DNA from: Hyphomicrobiales bacterium
GTDB lineage: Bacteria; Pseudomonadota; Alphaproteobacteria; JAPOUT01
Direction of reading: 5' to 3'
NCBI GenBank assembly: GCA_026708545.1
Contig: JAPOUT010000109.1
Location: 86,522 to 150,521, forward strand
DNA length: 64,000 bases
How positions within the stretch are numbered: the first letter of the stretch is position 1; every line of letters starts with the position of its first letter. The notes below the pieces were generated by a model, which worked only from the letters and a program-made list of their open reading frames with translations, ran no database searches and was not told the origin of the DNA. The position numbers and the translations under genes were made by a program. Positions 38,434 through 51,118 of this stretch are shown piece by piece.

Positions 38434-39200
38434 ATAATTCCCAATTCTTTAAAGCTTGCATATTGTCCCTGTGAAACGACAAGATGGTCATGAATGGCGA
38501 TGCCGAGCGGTTGCGCGATAGCAATGAGGTTTCGTGTCATGTCGATATCGTTGCGTGAGGGAGACGGATCGCCGCCGGGATGATTGTGCACCAATACCAT
38601 CGCTGATGCACCTGTTTCCAACGCGCGTCTCAACACTTCGCGCGGATAAACGGGCGTGTGGTCAATGGTCCCGTGCTGGTGGATTTCTTCAGTGATAAGC
38701 TTGTCCTTGCGATCGAGAAAGAGGATATTAAGTTGCTCGATGTCGTTGTGCCCCATTTCCATGACAACATAGTCAATGACTGCACGCCATGATGATAACA
38801 CCGGACGGTCAATGACCTCCTCACGGGCCATTCGCAGACCAATGGATTTAGTGAGAGCGAATTCGTCGGTGATACGATCGATAAAGCGGTTGCAGATGCC
38901 ATTTAGGGCTTGGAGCTCGGACTCTCCCGCATTTAAAACTCCGTTGATGGTCTTAAAACGTTTGAGCAAGGTTTCCGCCATCGGTCTGACATTGCTTCCG
39001 GGAACGATACGAAACAACAAAAGCTCCAAAAGTTCATGGTCAGGAAGAGAATCAACTCGCGCGCAACGGAATCGTCGGCACAGACGCTCTCGACGTCCCG
39101 CCCGGAAAGTGTCGCCTGAAGGAAGAGAGACTTTCGTTTTTGTCTTAATCATGGTTGTTGGTTTGCTTTTCGTTTTGGTTTTGATTTTGCTGGCGGGCAT
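38430..39200 (-). CDS. radC: RadC / JAB-domain protein
   Basis: LPDHELLELLLFRIVPGSNVRPMAETLL; VLVHNHPGGDPSPSRNDIDMTRNL. Confidence 0.92.
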   Translation of the reverse strand: MPASKIKTKTKSKPTTMIKTKTKVSLPSGDTFRAGRRERLCRRFRCARVDSLPDHELLELLLFRIVPGSNVRPMAETLLKRFKTINGVLNAGESELQALNGICNRFIDRITDEFALTKSIGLRMAREEVIDRPVLSSWRAVIDYVVMEMGHNDIEQLNILFLDRKDKLITEEIHQHGTIDHTPVYPREVLRRALETGASAMVLVHNHPGGDPSPSRNDIDMTRNLIAIAQPLGIAIHDHLVVSQGQYASFKELGII

Positions 39201-39241
39201 GTATTTACTCTACGTTTTACACTGAGGAGGAGGAAGTTTTA

Positions 39242-40060
39242 TTAGTAAGGAGGGCAATCTCGTCCGGTTGGTGAACGTGTGAAGATGACAGCACCGTCGG
39301 CGCTGACGCCGATGGAATGCTCAAATTGCGCCGAGAGCGACCTATCTCTGGTAACGGCTGTCCATCCATCGTTGAGAAGTTTGACTTCGGGTTTGCCCAG
39401 GTTGATCATGGGTTCAATGGTGAAGCACATCCCTTCACGCAGGGTAATGCCTTCACCTCGCTTGCCATAATGGAGAATGTTTGGCGCATCGTGAAAAACC
39501 AAGCCGATTCCGTGACCGCAGAAGTCACGCACTATCGAGTAGCGATTTTCTTCGGCAAATGTTTGTATCGCGGCGCCTATATCTCCCAACGTTGTTCCCG
39601 GACGTACTTCCCCAATGCCGCGCATCATTGCCTCGTAAGTTATTTTGACCAATCGGGCGGCTTTGCGAGGGACATCGCCGACGTAGTACATGCGTGAGCT
39701 GTCGCCATGCCACCCGTCCTTGATGAAGGTAATATCAATATTGAGAATGTCGCCTTCGCGTAATTTTTTTGCGTTGGGGATTCCGTGGCATACAACTTGA
39801 TTAACCGACGTACATATCGATTTGGGAAAACCCCGGTAATTTAATGGCGCCGGGATGCAGCCGCGATCAAGAGCGAAACCATAGGCAAGACGGTCAAGAT
39901 GCTCGGTTGTAACACCCGGGCGCACTTCGTCTACAAGCATGTCAAGCGCCTCTGCCGCAATACTGCCGACCGCCGACATCTTTGCGAAGGCCTCGGCATC
40001 ATAGAGTTTGATTTGCCCGGTATTGACCGGAGGAGATTCGAACGCTTGCACGTATTCCAT
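39242..40060 (-). CDS. map: methionine aminopeptidase type I
   Basis: VCHGIPNAKKLREGDILNIDITFIKDGWHGDSSRMYYVG; GHGIGLVFHDAPNILHYG; start trimmed to ATG 40060. Confidence 0.95.
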   Translation of the reverse strand: MEYVQAFESPPVNTGQIKLYDAEAFAKMSAVGSIAAEALDMLVDEVRPGVTTEHLDRLAYGFALDRGCIPAPLNYRGFPKSICTSVNQVVCHGIPNAKKLREGDILNIDITFIKDGWHGDSSRMYYVGDVPRKAARLVKITYEAMMRGIGEVRPGTTLGDIGAAIQTFAEENRYSIVRDFCGHGIGLVFHDAPNILHYGKRGEGITLREGMCFTIEPMINLGKPEVKLLNDGWTAVTRDRSLSAQFEHSIGVSADGAVIFTRSPTGRDCPPY

Positions 40061-40074
40061 TGCTGTGTCTCCGT

Positions 40075-40773
40075 TCAAGGAAATTCGACGGGAATTCTCT
40101 GCGAAATGCGGATGCCTGTCGTGCTCACGGAGCAATTATAGCAAAGAATCTCGACTCCCGCACGAATCCCCTCTTGCATGGCGTTAGAATATGCTGGATC
40201 AATATCGCCTGCGGGAGCGAACCTTTCACAATCTTCTCGCTGCGCCACATACAACATTACCGCTCGGTGCCCCTGCCCAGCCAAAACGGAGAGTTCTTGT
40301 AGGTGCTTGACCCCGCGTGCGGTCTTGGCATCGGGGAATTCGGCAAGACCGGATTCGCGGCTTAAGGTTACACTTTTTACCTCAACATATGTCTTCGGCT
40401 CGGTGAGGAGGAAATCAATGCGGCTTTTCTCGGAAACCCGAACCTCCCGCTCAATCTTCTCGAAGCCGTGTATTTCTTTGATGCTCCCTTCGAGCAAAGC
40501 CTCATGGACGAGATCATTGGTTTTGCCGGTATGCACTCCGATAAGGGTGCCTGTCTCGGACTCGACTATCTCCCACGACCACGGCAATTTTCGTTTTGGG
40601 TTTGAGTGGCGAGAAAGCCACACGCGCCAGCCGGGCTGTGCGAGCCCCATCATGGAACCGGGATTGGGACAATGCGCCGTAACCACACTTTCATCGGCTA
40701 AGCGAACATCGGCGAAGAAGCGCTTATAGCGACGCTCCAAGCGCGCCTGTGTCAGGGGCGGGTCAAACTTCAT
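40075..40773 (-). CDS. sfsA: SfsA family (sugar fermentation stimulation) protein
   Basis: RYKRFFADVRLADESVVTAHCPNPGSMMGLAQPG; YVEVKSVTLSRESGLAEFPDAKTARGVKHLQEL. Confidence 0.95.
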   Translation of the reverse strand: MKFDPPLTQARLERRYKRFFADVRLADESVVTAHCPNPGSMMGLAQPGWRVWLSRHSNPKRKLPWSWEIVESETGTLIGVHTGKTNDLVHEALLEGSIKEIHGFEKIEREVRVSEKSRIDFLLTEPKTYVEVKSVTLSRESGLAEFPDAKTARGVKHLQELSVLAGQGHRAVMLYVAQREDCERFAPAGDIDPAYSNAMQEGIRAGVEILCYNCSVSTTGIRISQRIPVEFP

Positions 40774-40810
40774 ATTGTCCGAGCGGCACGACGGGGTTAA
40801 AGTTACACAA

Positions 40811-41587
40811 ATGAAGCAAGCACAAGAGAAAATTGTTCGAGCTGCGGTGCTGTTGATCGGCGATGAACTGCTGAGCGGTCAAACCCAAGACAGCAACCTA
40901 GCCCATATTGCAAAGCGGTTGCAGGAATGCGGCATCCGCATTGGTGAGGCTCGCATGGTCGCCGACAACACCGACGACATTCTAACCGCATTAAATCATC
41001 TGCGCAAGCGTTATGACTATGTCCTGACAACTGGCGGCATCGGCCCTACGCACGACGATATTACCGCCGATGTTATTGCTCAAGCCTTTGGTGTGGAAAT
41101 TTCGCATAATGAGGAAGCAGTTCGACGTCTTGAGGCGCAATATACCGGTAGCAACTACGTCCTCAACGAGAGTCGCCTACGAATGGCGCGCATCCCCCAT
41201 GGGGCTCGTCTGATTGACAACCCTGTGAGCGGTGCGCCCGGATTCATGCTGGATAACGTTGTTGTGATGGCCGGAGTTCCGGAGATCATGCGGGCAATGT
41301 TGGAACATGCTGTTTCATTTTTGAAGGGTGGCACACTTGAGGAATCCCGTTCGGTTCGTGTGCATTTGGGCGAGGGAGATTTGGCTGCACCCTTGAGACA
41401 ATTACAAGAAAAGTGGAAAAATGTTCGAATAGGTTGTTATCCATCGTTTAGTGACGGAAAGCCTTCAGGCGTTCGTGTGGTTTTGCGCTCCAATGACACC
41501 ACTGCCTTGGAATCTGCTTTCAAGGCTTTGCTGGGAGTTCTGCGCGAGATGAGCGAAAATGTAGAGATTTTACAGAGGAAGGAGTAG
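40811..41587 (+). CDS. molybdopterin-binding / CinA N-terminal domain protein
   Basis: AAVLLIGDELLSGQTQDSNLAHIAKRLQECGIRIGEARMVADN; TTGGIGPTHDDITADVIAQAFG; start trimmed to ATG 40811. Confidence 0.9.
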   Translation: MKQAQEKIVRAAVLLIGDELLSGQTQDSNLAHIAKRLQECGIRIGEARMVADNTDDILTALNHLRKRYDYVLTTGGIGPTHDDITADVIAQAFGVEISHNEEAVRRLEAQYTGSNYVLNESRLRMARIPHGARLIDNPVSGAPGFMLDNVVVMAGVPEIMRAMLEHAVSFLKGGTLEESRSVRVHLGEGDLAAPLRQLQEKWKNVRIGCYPSFSDGKPSGVRVVLRSNDTTALESAFKALLGVLREMSENVEILQRKE

Positions 41588-41598
41588 GATTTAGACTG

Positions 41599-41683
41599 GC
41601 GGGCGTGGCGGAATGGTAGACGCTAGCGACTTAAAATCGCTTGGGCTGGTCCCGTGGGGGTTCGACTCCCCCCGCCCGCACCA
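41599..41683 (+). tRNA. tRNA-Leu(TAA), CCA encoded
   Basis: GCGGGCGTGGCGGAATGG...AGCGA-CTTAAAA-TCGCT...GTTCGACTCCCCCCGCCCGCACCA. Confidence 0.95.
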
Positions 41684-41774
41684 TCTCAAGGCTTTAGAGC
41701 CGGAGAGTCTAATCCCTGCAGCAGACGGTTGGCGTGATATAGTCGTACAGTGAAACTGTAGTATGAGTTCCCAT

Positions 41775-42458
41775 CTAAAGCCTCCGTCCTCTAGAAATTT
41801 CAGAACCAACCAGACCACGTAGCCGTGTAGAAGAAACTGAAAGCCTTGTGCCGGAAAGAAAACATACAGCCGGCGGCCGGGATCCTACAAGTTGATAGGC
41901 ACGCTCAGGCGGAATGATACGAAAACCTCTCCTTCCACAGTTCATTGATATCAACGAGCGTGTCCTTGGCGCAACCAGCAAAGGGAGCAGTCGAGTTAAC
42001 TCGCGCCAATCACTCCAGCGTGGCAATTCCGTTAGGATATCCGAACCCATTAATAGAACAAACTGAACATGCGAATACCTCTGCCGCAGGACTCGCACAG
42101 CATCAACCGTGTAGCGCGTCCGCAAACGTATCTCAATATCGCTCACCCAGATACATCGTAGCGGATGTCCGGCGAAGCGACGTGCGCGTTCCAGACGCTC
42201 GCGTAACGATGCACTCGGCGTGTCTTTGAGAGGGTTTTGCGGCGTAACCATCCACCAGACCCAATCCAGTCGAGCTTGCCGCATTGCACGCAAGGAAATC
42301 GCCACATGGCCTTCGTGAGCGGGATCAAAACTTCCCCCCAGCAAACCGATTCGCGCACCGGGGCGAACGTCGGGGAGATCAGGGGCGAAGTTGCCCACTC
42401 CCTCGCACCAGATATTTCCAGCCAACGAGTTGCTCCGCACCGACAGGTCCACGCGCAT
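41775..42458 (-). CDS. nadD: nicotinate-nucleotide adenylyltransferase (start uncertain; GTG 42398 also plausible)
   Basis: ARIGLLGGSFDPAHEGHVAISLRAMRQARLDWVWWMVTPQNPLKD; SSTRLRG C-terminal motif. Confidence 0.88.
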   Translation of the reverse strand: MRVDLSVRSNSLAGNIWCEGVGNFAPDLPDVRPGARIGLLGGSFDPAHEGHVAISLRAMRQARLDWVWWMVTPQNPLKDTPSASLRERLERARRFAGHPLRCIWVSDIEIRLRTRYTVDAVRVLRQRYSHVQFVLLMGSDILTELPRWSDWRELTRLLPLLVAPRTRSLISMNCGRRGFRIIPPERAYQLVGSRPPAVCFLSGTRLSVSSTRLRGLVGSEISRGRRL

Positions 42459-43672
42459 GGAACTTACCTGTTGCGATTCCGATTTCGGCTCCCATGCCGA
42501 GTTCACCACCGTCGGCAAATTGCGTTGAAGCGTTGTGGAGCAGAATGGCACTGTCGACGTTACGGAAGAATTGCGCGACCGCATCCGCATCCTCGCTGAC
42601 AATGCTTTCAGTGTGCCCGGATCCGTATGCAGCGATATGTTCGATAGCTCCCCTAACTCCATCGACAACTCCAAGCGTGATGATTTTATCGAGATATTCT
42701 TTGCTCCAATCTTCTCCGGTTGCGGCTTTTATATCGGGATAAATTTGCCGCGCACGATTGTCGCCACGGATTTCGCAACCGTGTTCACGCAGAGTTGACG
42801 CCAATGCGCTGACATACTCTTGCGCACAGGCTGAATCGACCAGGAGAGTTTCCGCGGCACCGCAGATGCCGGTGCGTCTAAGTTTTGAGTTGACAACGAT
42901 TTCGCATGCCATGTCTAAGCGTGCGGATTTATCTACATAGACATGGCAAACACCTTCGAGGTGACCGAAAACGGGAACGCGCGCCTTATCCCAAACCAAC
43001 TCGACCAGCGAGCGGCCACCGCGCGGCACGATAACGTCAATGCAACCGTCCAAACCTGCGAGCATTTCGCTAACGGACCTGCGTTCGCGGGTCGGCACCA
43101 GCGCTATCGCCGCTCTCGGGAGTCCTGCGTGCTCAAGTCCTGCAACAACGCATCGATGCAAGGCCCGGTTAGAGTGAAAACTTTCGGAACCGCCACGCAG
43201 AATGGCTCCGTTCCCGGATTTGATGCACAAGCACGCGGCATCAAGGGTGACGCCCGGACGTGACTCATAAATCATCCCGATAACTCCCAACGGTGTTGCC
43301 ATTCGCTCGATTTGTAATCCGTTGGGGCGCTCCCAAGACGCAAGCACGCGCAAGGGATCCGGCAATACAGCGATTTCTTTCAAGGCGGAAACAAAGCCTT
43401 CGAGACGTTTTTCATCGAGAGAGAGTCGGTCAAGTTTTGCCTCGCTCAACCCGGATTCCTGCGCCGCGGACATGTCTTTAATGTTGGATTCGAGGATTTC
43501 GGATACACGACCGGTAACCTCGTTCGCGATTGCGTAAATGGCCTGCGTTCGAGTCTCCCCTGATGTCAACGCCAAAGACTTTGCCGCTTCTCGTGCCTCC
43601 CGGGCTAGCATTAATAGCGAGTCTCTTGATATATCCGGCGCATTCGATTTCATCGAAGTCACATTCGCCATT

Positions 43673-43680
<8 letters not shown>
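42379..43680 (-). CDS. proA: glutamate-5-semialdehyde dehydrogenase (gamma-glutamyl phosphate reductase)
   Basis: [57 protein letters not shown]. Confidence 0.96.
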
Positions 43681-45825
<2,145 letters not shown>

Positions 45826-45853
45826 CTAAAGAGGGTGCAAAAGTTCAGCTCGC

Positions 45854-46117
45854 TTAGGAGCCCTCCGGCGTCGGTACAACGAAGGCTTTCGTCTTACCTT
45901 TAGATTTGCGGAAACCGACGGTCCCATCAACAAGAGCGAACAGAGTGTGATCGCGTCCCATTCCGACGTGCTCGCCCGCGTGCCACTTGGAGCCCCGCTG
46001 ACGCACGATAATCCCGCCACAAAAGATTTGCTCCCCGGCGAATTTTTTGACTCCGAGACGTCGTCCGGCAGAATCCCTTCCGTTGCGTGACGCGCCTCCT
46101 GCTTTCTTGTGTGCCAT
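45854..46117 (-). CDS. rpmA: 50S ribosomal protein L27
   Basis: [30 protein letters not shown]...[21 protein letters not shown]. Confidence 0.97.
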   Translation of the reverse strand: MAHKKAGGASRNGRDSAGRRLGVKKFAGEQIFCGGIIVRQRGSKWHAGEHVGMGRDHTLFALVDGTVGFRKSKGKTKAFVVPTPEGS

Positions 46118-46122
46118 TGTGG

Positions 46123-46821
46123 TTATTCCTTCTTGTCTTTGTTTTTCGCCAAGGTTTTTGCCGCCTTGACGACATCCTCGTTCTTGATGATTTTTGCAAG
46201 GGCTGGCTCTTTCTCGATCTCAGCGAGAATTGCGTCCCCGGGCCGAATAATGTCCTCGTAGTATTTGATTCCCGCCTTATGGAGCTTTTTCTCGGTTGCC
46301 TCGCCGACACCGGGAAGTTCCGTAAGTTTGTCGGGTTTTTGTTCGGGTGCCGGCGTTTTCGTTTCGGCGGCCGTTTTCTTCGTCGCCGTTGTTTTGGCAA
46401 CAGACGCTTTCGGCGCGGCTTTCGGAGTCGTTTTTGCCGCCGTCTTGGTTGCGACTTTCTTTGCAGGCCTCCCGGCAGAGAGCTCGGGGAAGAGTTCCTT
46501 GGGGGCTTCGATGCCGTCAATGCGCAACCATGTCATCTGCTGGCGATGACCGAGAGTGCGTTTATATTTTTTGCGACGCTTCTTTTTAAAGACCCTAATT
46601 TTTGGGAGTCTGTCCTGCTTGATAATTTCGGCGTGGACGCACGCATCGGCAATAAGGGGTTCGCCTGCGACCGTCACCCCTTCTGCATCTCCCGAACCGA
46701 GCATGAGAACATCGCGCAGGGCAACCTGCGCGCCGACTTCGCCGGGGAGCTTTTCAACGGCGATGGTTTGTTCCTGTTGGACGCGGTATTGTTTACCGCC
46801 GCTTTTGATGATTGCAAACAT
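46123..46821 (-). CDS. rplU: 50S ribosomal protein L21 with long C-terminal Lys/Ala-rich + helix-hairpin-helix extension
   Basis: [30 protein letters not shown]... then [19 protein letters not shown]... and [28 protein letters not shown]. Confidence 0.95.
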   Translation of the reverse strand: MFAIIKSGGKQYRVQQEQTIAVEKLPGEVGAQVALRDVLMLGSGDAEGVTVAGEPLIADACVHAEIIKQDRLPKIRVFKKKRRKKYKRTLGHRQQMTWLRIDGIEAPKELFPELSAGRPAKKVATKTAAKTTPKAAPKASVAKTTATKKTAAETKTPAPEQKPDKLTELPGVGEATEKKLHKAGIKYYEDIIRPGDAILAEIEKEPALAKIIKNEDVVKAAKTLAKNKDKKE

Positions 46822-46883
46822 GCAGAACCGGTTGAAACCGCCTCACTTGATAATCTAGAGAACATTCCTTTCCCCCGCCACGG

Positions 46884-46912
46884 AGAATATAGCCTTACGG
46901 AACTCCTGTCAA
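46884..46912 (-). promoter_or_regulatory. sigma70-like promoter TTGACA-17-TATTCT for rplU; -35 overlaps the infC stop codon
   Basis: TGTCAA 46907-46912, AGAATA 46884-46889 (+ strand), 17-nt spacer. Confidence 0.7.
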
Positions 46913-47457
46913 CCTACGGATTTTTTGGGTGCGAGCACCATGCTCATCTGCCAGCCCTCCATTTTGGGCTCGGCCTCGATTTTGGCGACTTCATCCACCT
47001 CTTCGCATATTCGCTCAAGAAGTTTCTCGCCGAGATGCGGGTGCGCCATTTCCCTGCCCCGGAAGCGCAGGGAAACTTTGACTTTGTCGCCCTCTTCGAG
47101 GAATCTGCGCATAGCTCTCATTTTGAACTCGTAATCGTGAACATCGATATTGGGGCGCATCTTGATCTCCTTGACCGTAATCACGCGCTGGCGCTTGCGG
47201 GCCTCGTTCGCCTTCTTTTGCTCTTGGTATTTGAATTTCCCGTAATCAAGGAGTTTGCAGACTGGAGGATCTGCGTTTGCGGATACCTCGACGAGGTCAA
47301 GTCCCTTTTCTTCAGCGAGATTGAGAGCATCGCTTAACGACATGACTCCCTCCTTCTCGCCGGTAGCGCCTATGAGCAGGATATTTTCGGCTTCGATGGC
47401 AGCATTGATGCGGGGCCCGTCTGCGGATTTGGCGGGCTCGGGTTTTGGAATATTCAT
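46909..47457 (-). CDS. infC: translation initiation factor IF-3
   Basis: [67 protein letters not shown]. Confidence 0.97.
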   Translation of the reverse strand: MNIPKPEPAKSADGPRINAAIEAENILLIGATGEKEGVMSLSDALNLAEEKGLDLVEVSANADPPVCKLLDYGKFKYQEQKKANEARKRQRVITVKEIKMRPNIDVHDYEFKMRAMRRFLEEGDKVKVSLRFRGREMAHPHLGEKLLERICEEVDEVAKIEAEPKMEGWQMSMVLAPKKSVG

Positions 47458-47568
47458 TCCGGCTTATGCGGATGCTTTTCCGATTTTGTTTCTTCCGTCA
47501 AGGATGCTTTCCTTTTTATTTTCGAAATAGTGTGCTGGATGAAAAAATTATAGCAATCGCAGGAAAAG

Positions 47569-48744
47569 TCAAGGGGTATTCAGGATTTGTCGATAAAGTT
47601 CCAGCGTTTTGTTGCACATCTGCTCAAGGGAGAATTTTGCAACGGCACGGGTTCGGGCCCTCTGCCCTATCTCTTTGCGTTTCGATGCCTCCAAAGCGGC
47701 GACTTCCTCAAGTGCCCGTGCCAGCGCTTCGGCATTGCCGACCTCAACAAGCCATCCGGTTCGCGCGGACGGGTCCGTTCGAATGGTCTCTCGAAAGCCC
47801 CCGATGTCCGAAGCGATGACGATCCGCTGCATTGCCTGCGCCTCGACGGCGATTCTCCCGAAGGGTTCGGCAAACACGGAGGGTGCAACGACAACATCGG
47901 CGGCAGCATAGGCAAGCGGAATGTCGTCGGCATTGATTGCGCCGGCGAAAACGACATCGCTTTCCAAGCCGAGCGCGACGACGCGTTGATGCAGTGATTC
48001 CAGATAGACGCGTCCGGATGCTTTCGCGGTGTCACCCACGATGACTCCCAAGGGCCTTGGCGATTTCATTTGCGCAAGCGCTTCGATAAAAACTTCATGT
48101 CCTTTGTTTTTATCGAGGCGTCCGGGAAGCATTGCGACGGTGCGCCCGCGCGCGTGCCAGCTTTCGCGCAACTGCGACAATTGTTTGGAAGTGTAGTGCA
48201 CTGGATCGAAAGCATCCATATCAACGCCGGCAACGATGACTTCGAGACGTGCGCGGAAGTCTCCGTGCACTTCGCGGATGCGCCCTCCGTTGTAGTGTGA
48301 TGCAGCCGTGACGACATCCCCGCGTGTCATCACGCTGTTATACCAACGTTTCCATGCGGGTCCCGTATGGACCGTGCTGTGATACGTCGTTACGAGCGGA
48401 ACGCCGCACCACCGCGATGCTGCCAAGGCGCTCCAGGCGGGCATGCGCGAGCGGGCGTGGAGGATGTCAACGCGATGTTCGCGGATGCATCGGCGCAGCC
48501 GCGCAATGTTCGAGAGCACGGTTGCCGGATTTTTCGAATGCAGCGGCAGGGTTACGTGCATGGAACCGTTTTGGGTGACGGCATCTTGCAGGGCTCCGCC
48601 CGCACTCGCGACAATGGAGCGCCACCCCGCTCCTGCCAGAGCCCTCGATACATCGAGGGTCGTGCGTTCGACGCCCCCGACCCCCAGACGCGGGAGGATT
48701 TGCAAAACGCATGGGGGTGTTTTATTTTGCAGTTTGTTTGACAT
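47569..48744 (-). CDS. glycosyltransferase family 4
   Basis: VLQILPRLGVGGVERTTLDVSRAL; ARSRMPAWSALAASRWCGVPLVTTYHS; VVVAPSVFAEPFGRIAVEAQAM. Confidence 0.88.
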   Translation of the reverse strand: MSNKLQNKTPPCVLQILPRLGVGGVERTTLDVSRALAGAGWRSIVASAGGALQDAVTQNGSMHVTLPLHSKNPATVLSNIARLRRCIREHRVDILHARSRMPAWSALAASRWCGVPLVTTYHSTVHTGPAWKRWYNSVMTRGDVVTAASHYNGGRIREVHGDFRARLEVIVAGVDMDAFDPVHYTSKQLSQLRESWHARGRTVAMLPGRLDKNKGHEVFIEALAQMKSPRPLGVIVGDTAKASGRVYLESLHQRVVALGLESDVVFAGAINADDIPLAYAAADVVVAPSVFAEPFGRIAVEAQAMQRIVIASDIGGFRETIRTDPSARTGWLVEVGNAEALARALEEVAALEASKRKEIGQRARTRAVAKFSLEQMCNKTLELYRQILNTP

Positions 48745-48759
48745 TAGAGGGATTTTGTT

Positions 48760-49527
48760 ATGTTTGAGGCGGGTATTCCACCAGCACAGATGCTACCACA
48801 CAAGGACGGCGAGCGCATTGCCCACTATATTGACGGCGACGGAGATGCGGAGGTGTTATGGTGCGGAGGTTTTTCTTCGGACATGACCGGCGAAAAGGCA
48901 TCAACGATTGCGCAATGGGGCGTTGAGCGGGGTCGGCGAATTGTTCGCTTCGATTATTTCGGCCATGGTCAGTCATCGGGGAAATTTGACGAGGGGACGA
49001 TTGGGCGCTGGAAGGAGGATGCCGCCCTTGTCCAGGAGAAACTTGTTCGGGGACGCCATATTATCGTCGGATCGAGCATGGGCGGCTGGATTTCGATGAT
49101 GCTGGCCCTTGAGCGTCCCCAACGTGTTGCGGGGTTGCTGTTGCTTGCCCCCGCCCCCAACTTTACCGAGCGGCTCTTGTGGGACGGCTTCTCGGACGAG
49201 GAAAAACGGCAATGCAAAGAACAGGGATTTTTGAATCTCGGCGATCCGGAGGACGAAGGGGAATACCTCGTCACCTACCGGCAAATCGAAGAAGCTCGTG
49301 CGCATTTGCTGCCCGAGGGCGCGCTACCGATAAGGTGCCCGATTCGAATTATCCACGGGATGGGCGATGATGTCGTTCCGTGGCGGCACTCCCTTGAGAT
49401 TGTCGAGCAGGTCGAATCGCGCAATGTCGCCATCACCCTCCCGAAAGAATCCGACCATCGTCTCTCCTCGCCCGACGACCTCCTTCTCATCCAACAGGGG
49501 CTCGAAGAACTCGTCCGCGCAGCCTAA
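48760..49527 (+). CDS. alpha/beta hydrolase
   Basis: GFSSDMTGEKA...VRFDYFGHGQSSG; IIVGSSMGGWISMMLAL; IRIIHGMGDDVVPWRHSLEI. Confidence 0.88.
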   Translation: MFEAGIPPAQMLPHKDGERIAHYIDGDGDAEVLWCGGFSSDMTGEKASTIAQWGVERGRRIVRFDYFGHGQSSGKFDEGTIGRWKEDAALVQEKLVRGRHIIVGSSMGGWISMMLALERPQRVAGLLLLAPAPNFTERLLWDGFSDEEKRQCKEQGFLNLGDPEDEGEYLVTYRQIEEARAHLLPEGALPIRCPIRIIHGMGDDVVPWRHSLEIVEQVESRNVAITLPKESDHRLSSPDDLLLIQQGLEELVRAA

Positions 49528-50393
49528 GCATCCTCCGCAGACAAGCACCCGCGCAGGCCTTCCCGGTAGGTCGGATAGGCGAGAGCAACCTTCAGTTCTT
49601 TTCTTAACAATCTATTGGAAACCCTTTTATTTTCTGAATAAAAACTCCTCCCCATCTCGGAAAGATTCGCCTCTTCCAATGACACTTCCGGCGGCGGTTC
49701 CATGCCGAGCAATTCCGCCGCGAAGGCGATGATTTCACCCGGCGGCGCGGGTTCGTCATCGCACACGTTGTAAACCGCTCCCGCCCTCGGCCGGTGAATG
49801 GATGCCTCCAAAACGGCCGCGATATCGGCAATGTGGATGCGTGAGAACAATTGCCCGGGTTTGAAAATCCGCTGCGCGCGCCCTTCCCGAATCCGCGCAA
49901 AGGGATTGCGCCCGGGTCCGTAAATCCCCGCCAGTCGAAAAATATGTGTCGCTATGCCGTGTTTTTCGCCCAGTCGCGCCCAGGCTTCCTCGGCCTGGCA
50001 CCGTCGGCGCCCCCGCTCCGATATCGGCGCACAGGGCGTGGTTTCATCCACCCATGCTCCATCATGGTTGCCGTAAACTCCGGTGGTGGAGAGATAACCG
50101 ATCCACTCCAAACTTTCGGCGCAGGCGGCAATTAGACCGCCGTGATGGTGTAACACGACATCACCCTCCTCTCCCGGGGGAATCGAAACAAGCAGATGGC
50201 TCGCCTCCGCTAGGTGCTCATGCGCCTTCTCCATCGGTCCGGTGCCATCGAATCGAATCGTCTCCATACCGGCAACATCGCGTCCGTTCCGGCTTGTACC
50301 GGCGACTTCCCATTCCTGAGAACGCATCCGCCCCGCCAACGCCTGCGCGCTTGCGCCGTAGCCAAAACAGAATAATCTTCCCGCAGTATCCAT
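49524..50393 (-). CDS. NAD(P)-dependent epimerase/dehydratase (atypical SDR)
   Basis: GRLFCFGYGASAQALAGRM; WIGYLSTTGVYGNHDGAWVDETTPCAP; FRLAGIYGPGRNPFARIREGRAQRI. Confidence 0.85.
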   Translation of the reverse strand: MDTAGRLFCFGYGASAQALAGRMRSQEWEVAGTSRNGRDVAGMETIRFDGTGPMEKAHEHLAEASHLLVSIPPGEEGDVVLHHHGGLIAACAESLEWIGYLSTTGVYGNHDGAWVDETTPCAPISERGRRRCQAEEAWARLGEKHGIATHIFRLAGIYGPGRNPFARIREGRAQRIFKPGQLFSRIHIADIAAVLEASIHRPRAGAVYNVCDDEPAPPGEIIAFAAELLGMEPPPEVSLEEANLSEMGRSFYSENKRVSNRLLRKELKVALAYPTYREGLRGCLSAEDA

Positions 50394-50410
50394 TATGCTA
50401 TTAGAATAGC

Positions 50411-51118
50411 ATGGACCCCATGCTTTCCGTCATCATCCCCACCCGCAACGCCGAACGAGGATTGAGCGCCTGCCTCGATTCTATCCATCCTGCCCGACAA
50501 GACGGCTTGATTGAGGAAGTGATTGTCGTTGATGCTGACTCCGCCGACGCAAGCATCGCTGTTGCCGAACGGCACGGATGCGTAACGCTCTCTTCTCCGG
50601 CCGGGCGGGCGCGCCAAATGCATGCCGGCGCAAACCGCGCGGACGCACCGTGGTTGTTGTTCCTCCACGCCGATGTCGTTCTCGAATCAGGATGGGAGAA
50701 AGAGGTGCGGGAGTTTATTCGGCACCGGGGTGCCAACACACACATCGCCGCAGTCTTCCGCTTTGCGCTGCAACACACATCAAAAAAAGCGCGCGCGCTC
50801 GAACAAATCGTCTCGTTGCGGTGCAGGTGGCTTGCTCTTCCCTATGGCGACCAGGGACTTCTCATCTCCGCGGACTTCTACCGCTCTCTCGATGGTTTCG
50901 CCATTCTGCCGCTTATGGAAGATGTCGAATTGGTGCGGCGCATCGGACGCAAACGACTCGCTCTTCTGCGCTCCCGGGCATGCAGTGACGCCGTCCGTTA
51001 CCAAAGCGACGGATTCCTCGCGCGAGCGACCCGCAACATCACCCTTACGAGTCTTTTTCTGCTCGGCGTGCCTGCGGAGCGGCTGGCAAACTTCTACGAT
51101 ACAAAGAGTAAACCGTGA
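50411..51118 (+). CDS. glycosyltransferase family 2 (TIGR04283-like)
   Basis: MLSVIIPTRNAERGLSACLDSI...EEVIVVDADSADASIAVAERHGC...GRARQMHAGANRADAPWLLFLHADV. Confidence 0.85.
   Translation: MDPMLSVIIPTRNAERGLSACLDSIHPARQDGLIEEVIVVDADSADASIAVAERHGCVTLSSPAGRARQMHAGANRADAPWLLFLHADVVLESGWEKEVREFIRHRGANTHIAAVFRFALQHTSKKARALEQIVSLRCRWLALPYGDQGLLISADFYRSLDGFAILPLMEDVELVRRIGRKRLALLRSRACSDAVRYQSDGFLARATRNITLTSLFLLGVPAERLANFYDTKSKP

Noticed and set aside
41684-41774. Possible small RNA/terminator between tRNA-Leu and nadD (tacagtgaaactgta hairpin)
   Set aside because: Only a short weak stem without a T-tract; insufficient to call.
46087-47337. 416-aa plus-strand ORF
   Set aside because: Antisense to rplU and infC; low-complexity F/R/L-rich translation results from the Lys/Ala-rich opposite strand.
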